64,000 bases of DNA, taken from positions 434,001 to 498,000 of the forward strand of contig CAVOGL010000008.1 in the NCBI GenBank assembly GCA_963695415.1, in the 5' to 3' direction. Under the pieces are notes generated by a model. That model made no database searches, was not told the DNA's origin, and worked only from the letters and a program-made list of their open reading frames with translations. Numbering within the stretch: position 1 is the first letter of the stretch; each line of letters opens with the position of its first letter. A program made the position numbers and the translations under genes. This document shows, in pieces, positions 62,018 through 64,000 of the stretch. Source of the stretch: CAVXWV01 sp963695415 (GTDB lineage Bacteria; Chloroflexota; Anaerolineae; Anaerolineales; UBA4823).

Positions 62018-63288
62018 GGAGCTGTAATCGTTTCGATCCCGCCCATCCACGGTCGCAAGACATCCGGGATGACCACCGAACCGTCAGCCTGCTGGTAATT
62101 TTCCAGGACCGCGATCAGGGTGCGCGGCATGCCCAATCCAGATCCATTCAAAGTGTGGACAAAGCGCACCTTTCCGGTTTCCGCCGGGCGGTATTTGATG
62201 TTGGCACGGCGTGCCTGGAAATCGGTAACGTTTGAAACCGAAGAAACTTCCAACCATTCTCCACAACCCGGAGCCCAGACTTCGATGTCATAGGTTATCG
62301 CAGCGCCAAAACCGAGGTCCGCCGTACAGAGCTGCTTGAGACGATAGGGAAGCCCCAGCGCGGCGACCGTCTCTTCAGCATGCATGCGCATCTTTTCCAG
62401 GGCTGCGCCAGATTCTTCGGGTTTGCAAAAGATATACATTTCCACTTTGTCAAACTGGTGTCCGCGCTTGATGCCGCGCACATCGCGCCCTGCGCTCATC
62501 TTCTCGCGGCGAAAACAGGGAGTGTAAGCGGTATAACTGATGGGCAGGTCTGATTCGTCCAGGATATCGCCCCCATGCAATCCAGTGAGGGGAACCTCGG
62601 CTGTAGGCACCATCCAGAGATCCTCTTCATGGTCACGGTAGAGGTTATCGATAAACTTTGGCAGCTGCCCGGAGCCAAACATGGCGGCTTCCTTGACCAT
62701 GAAAGGCGTGTATTTCTCGGTGTAACCCTGGCGGATGTGCAGATCCAGCATCCAGGCGATGAGCGCTCTCTGCAGGCGTGCGCCTGCACCGCTGAGGACA
62801 TAGAAGCGGGAACCAGTGATCTTGACACCTTGCTCGAAGTCGATGATGCCCAGTTCGGGACCCAGGTCCCAATGCGGTTTTGGGGTAAAGTCAAAAGACG
62901 GCGGTTCGCCCACCTGTTTGATGACCGGGTTTTCGTCCTCGCTGATCCCAAAAGGAGTGCGCGGGTCAGGCAGGTTGGGGATGGTCGCCAGCTGGGCATC
63001 CAGCTCCGTTTCTACGCCGCGCAGCGTTTCATCGAGAGCAGAAATTTGTTCTCCGACCTGGCGCATGGCTTCAATCTTCGCCTGGCGCTCAAGCGGATCT
63101 TTGGAGCGACCAATCTCCTTGGAACCGGCATTGCGCTCTGCTTTGAGCGTCTCAACCTCCTGGATCAACACACGGCGCTGTTCATCCAGGGCAAGCACCT
63201 GGTCGACAACTCCAACCTCTGCCTGGCGATCGCGCAGCGATTTACGGAACAGGTCGGGCTGTTCGCGCAGCAAATGGACATCAATCAT
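62014..63288 (-). CDS. serS: Seryl-tRNA synthetase
   Basis: This 424-residue class II synthetase begins MIDVHLLREQPDLFRKSL and has the long antiparallel coiled-coil arm (about 30-100) that holds tRNA-Ser. The catalytic core carries VPTAEVPLTGLHGGDIL, YTPCFRREKMSAGRDVRG (motif 2), FDKVEMYIF, EVSSVSNVTDFQARRANI and FVHTLNGSGLGMPRTLIAVL (motif 3). Start ATG 63288 follows AAGGAGGTGCAAG. The upstream in-frame extension lies in the T-box leader. Followed by the overlapping DUF456 gene. Confidence 0.96.
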   Translation of the reverse strand: MIDVHLLREQPDLFRKSLRDRQAEVGVVDQVLALDEQRRVLIQEVETLKAERNAGSKEIGRSKDPLERQAKIEAMRQVGEQISALDETLRGVETELDAQLATIPNLPDPRTPFGISEDENPVIKQVGEPPSFDFTPKPHWDLGPELGIIDFEQGVKITGSRFYVLSGAGARLQRALIAWMLDLHIRQGYTEKYTPFMVKEAAMFGSGQLPKFIDNLYRDHEEDLWMVPTAEVPLTGLHGGDILDESDLPISYTAYTPCFRREKMSAGRDVRGIKRGHQFDKVEMYIFCKPEESGAALEKMRMHAEETVAALGLPYRLKQLCTADLGFGAAITYDIEVWAPGCGEWLEVSSVSNVTDFQARRANIKYRPAETGKVRFVHTLNGSGLGMPRTLIAVLENYQQADGSVVIPDVLRPWMGGIETITAP

Positions 63289-63601
63289 CTTGCACCTCCT
63301 TAAAAATTCACCCCTCGCCACTGCAGGACGAGGGGGCGCTCGTGGTGCCACCTGCATTTACTGCCGTTAGAGAACCTGGCAGCCTTAATTGGCGCTAACG
63401 GGCTTACCCGACCTTCTTATGTGGACTGAATTGCAATTATTTACAGCGCCCACTGTCCGAAGGCAACCGTTCCGATTCATTCAAAAGAAACCAACCGGAA
63501 CCACAAAGTGGATTTCACCATCTGATCCTGCTGCCTCGCAGCAAACGGCAGCTCTCTGGGAGGAAGGATGGATACTTGTCTGTGTACTGGTTTTTACGTA
63601 T
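63289..63601 (-). promoter_or_regulatory. T-box riboswitch of serS
   Basis: Read leftward, the leader contains the T-box GCAGGTGGCACCACGAG (63338-63354) and then a terminator made of CCCCTCG (63335-63329) and CGAGGGG (63317-63311) followed by TGAATTTTT. About 300 bases of leader separate the promoter from serS. AAATCCAC in the upstream part could display a UCC (Ser) specifier; this is inference. Uncharged tRNA-Ser should promote read-through. Confidence 0.88.
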
Positions 63602-63607
63602 TTCAGG

Positions 63608-63635
63608 ATTATACTCAAGGCAGGTCAGTTGTCAA
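63608..63635 (-). promoter_or_regulatory. serS promoter
   Basis: Leftward TTGACA (63635-63630), 16-base spacer and TATAAT (63613-63608): both hexamers match consensus perfectly. Confidence 0.85.
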
Positions 63636-63672
63636 GTGAGGTGGTTTCAAGCCTTACAATATGTACAAATTA

Positions 63673-63701
63673 TTGACAATAGGTGGACACTGTGGTACAT
63701 T
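63673..63701 (+). promoter_or_regulatory. Promoter of the MFS gene
   Basis: TTGACA (63673-63678), 17 bases, TACATT (63696-63701). It is divergent from the serS promoter, 38 bases away. Confidence 0.7.
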
Positions 63702-63720
63702 TAAATACCTGGAGAACGAG

Positions 63721-64000
63721 ATGCAAAAGAGCCGTTTACTGCCTATTTTCTTGATTGTTTTTATTGATTTGCTTGGATTTGGATTAATCCTGCCGTTACT
63801 ACCCTTTTATGCGGAATCTTACGGGGCAAACGCTTTTCTAATCGGTTTACTGACTGCCGCTTACGCGGCTGCACAGCTGATCGGCGCCCCACTGCTGGGT
63901 CGTCTATCGGATCGCTACGGACGCCGACCCATCCTGCTGCTGAGCCTGATGGGGACATTATTGGGCTTTCTGCTGTTAGCCGCAGCCGATCCTTTAGGTC
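63721..64000 (+). CDS. MFS transporter, N-terminal part
   Basis: The frame is open to the window edge (93 codons). SRLLPIFLIVFIDLLGFGLI is the first membrane helix. ANAFLIGLLTAAYAAAQLIG and GAPLLGRLSDRYGRRPILLL, with the MFS loop 2-3 motif GRLSDRYGRRP, follow, then another helix. It resembles TetA-type drug/proton antiporters. CTGGAGAACGAG precedes ATG. The rest of the gene lies beyond the window. Confidence 0.9.
   Translation, partial: MQKSRLLPIFLIVFIDLLGFGLILPLLPFYAESYGANAFLIGLLTAAYAAAQLIGAPLLGRLSDRYGRRPILLLSLMGTLLGFLLLAAADPLG

Overview
The window looks like a GC-rich chromosomal segment of an anaerobic Chloroflexota bacterium, most likely an Anaerolineae relative. This is inferred from gene style rather than a database match. 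The pointers are Pro/Thr-rich linkers joining a membrane anchor to an Ig-like (NBR1-type) domain, a primary sigma factor with an acidic insert, VanW, LmbE and DUF2252 genes, PadR-HAAS pairs, T-box control of aminoacyl-tRNA synthetases, and many short palindromic dispersed repeats. No rRNA or tRNA gene was seen.

Layout. 0-6 kb is a decaying accessory region, AT-rich at its left end. It holds an XRE regulator with a twice-frameshifted nuclease/helicase (DUF2075), an IS4 transposase stub, an orphan AbrB-type antitoxin with only the head of its PIN toxin, a broken small-protein/nucleotidyltransferase pair, and a histidine-kinase fragment behind a copy of the lipA promoter and start. 6-14 kb carries DUF2252, a broken yqhA, a primary-type sigma factor with an 18-bp minisatellite, a cold-shock gene, a PadR-HAAS operon and a DsrE/YedF-like gene. 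14-17.7 kb is again accessory: a caspase-like protease, a HepT relic and an intact small-protein/nucleotidyltransferase pair. 17.7-25.3 kb has lipA, an Ig-like lipoprotein-type gene, queG with a 45-bp minisatellite, a GH4 glycosidase, a C39-like protease/TPR protein and an SbcD-like nuclease. 25.4-30.6 kb is a housekeeping run (CBS-ACT, YqeY, 7TM-HD protein, ybeY, dgkA, endonuclease IV-like). An 81-bp minisatellite follows, then surA-like, plsC, PHP and alpha/beta hydrolase genes. 34.5-38.8 kb is a T-box-controlled pheS-pheT operon. 39.3-42.5 kb has a GH28 gene and a wrecked homocysteine methyltransferase/MTHFR gene. 42.6-50.7 kb has an ABC exporter, 6-phosphogluconate dehydrogenase, an M20 peptidase, SbcC and an epimerase. 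51-54.5 kb is a CsoR-CopZ-CopA copper operon behind a G/C-rich operator and a 14-bp tandem array. 54.5-61.5 kb has a UroD-GH32 fusion, LmbE, a zinc-ribbon protein, VanW and a Trm112-like protein. The end holds DUF456-serS (T-box) reading leftward and the start of an MFS transporter reading rightward.

Two themes run through the window. Many otherwise conserved genes carry single-base frameshifts, often at short homopolymers, so either decay or uncorrected sequencing indels must be considered. Several conserved proteins (QueG, SbcC, PheT, the UroD domain, the sigma factor) also carry in-frame low-complexity inserts, some of which look repeat-derived.
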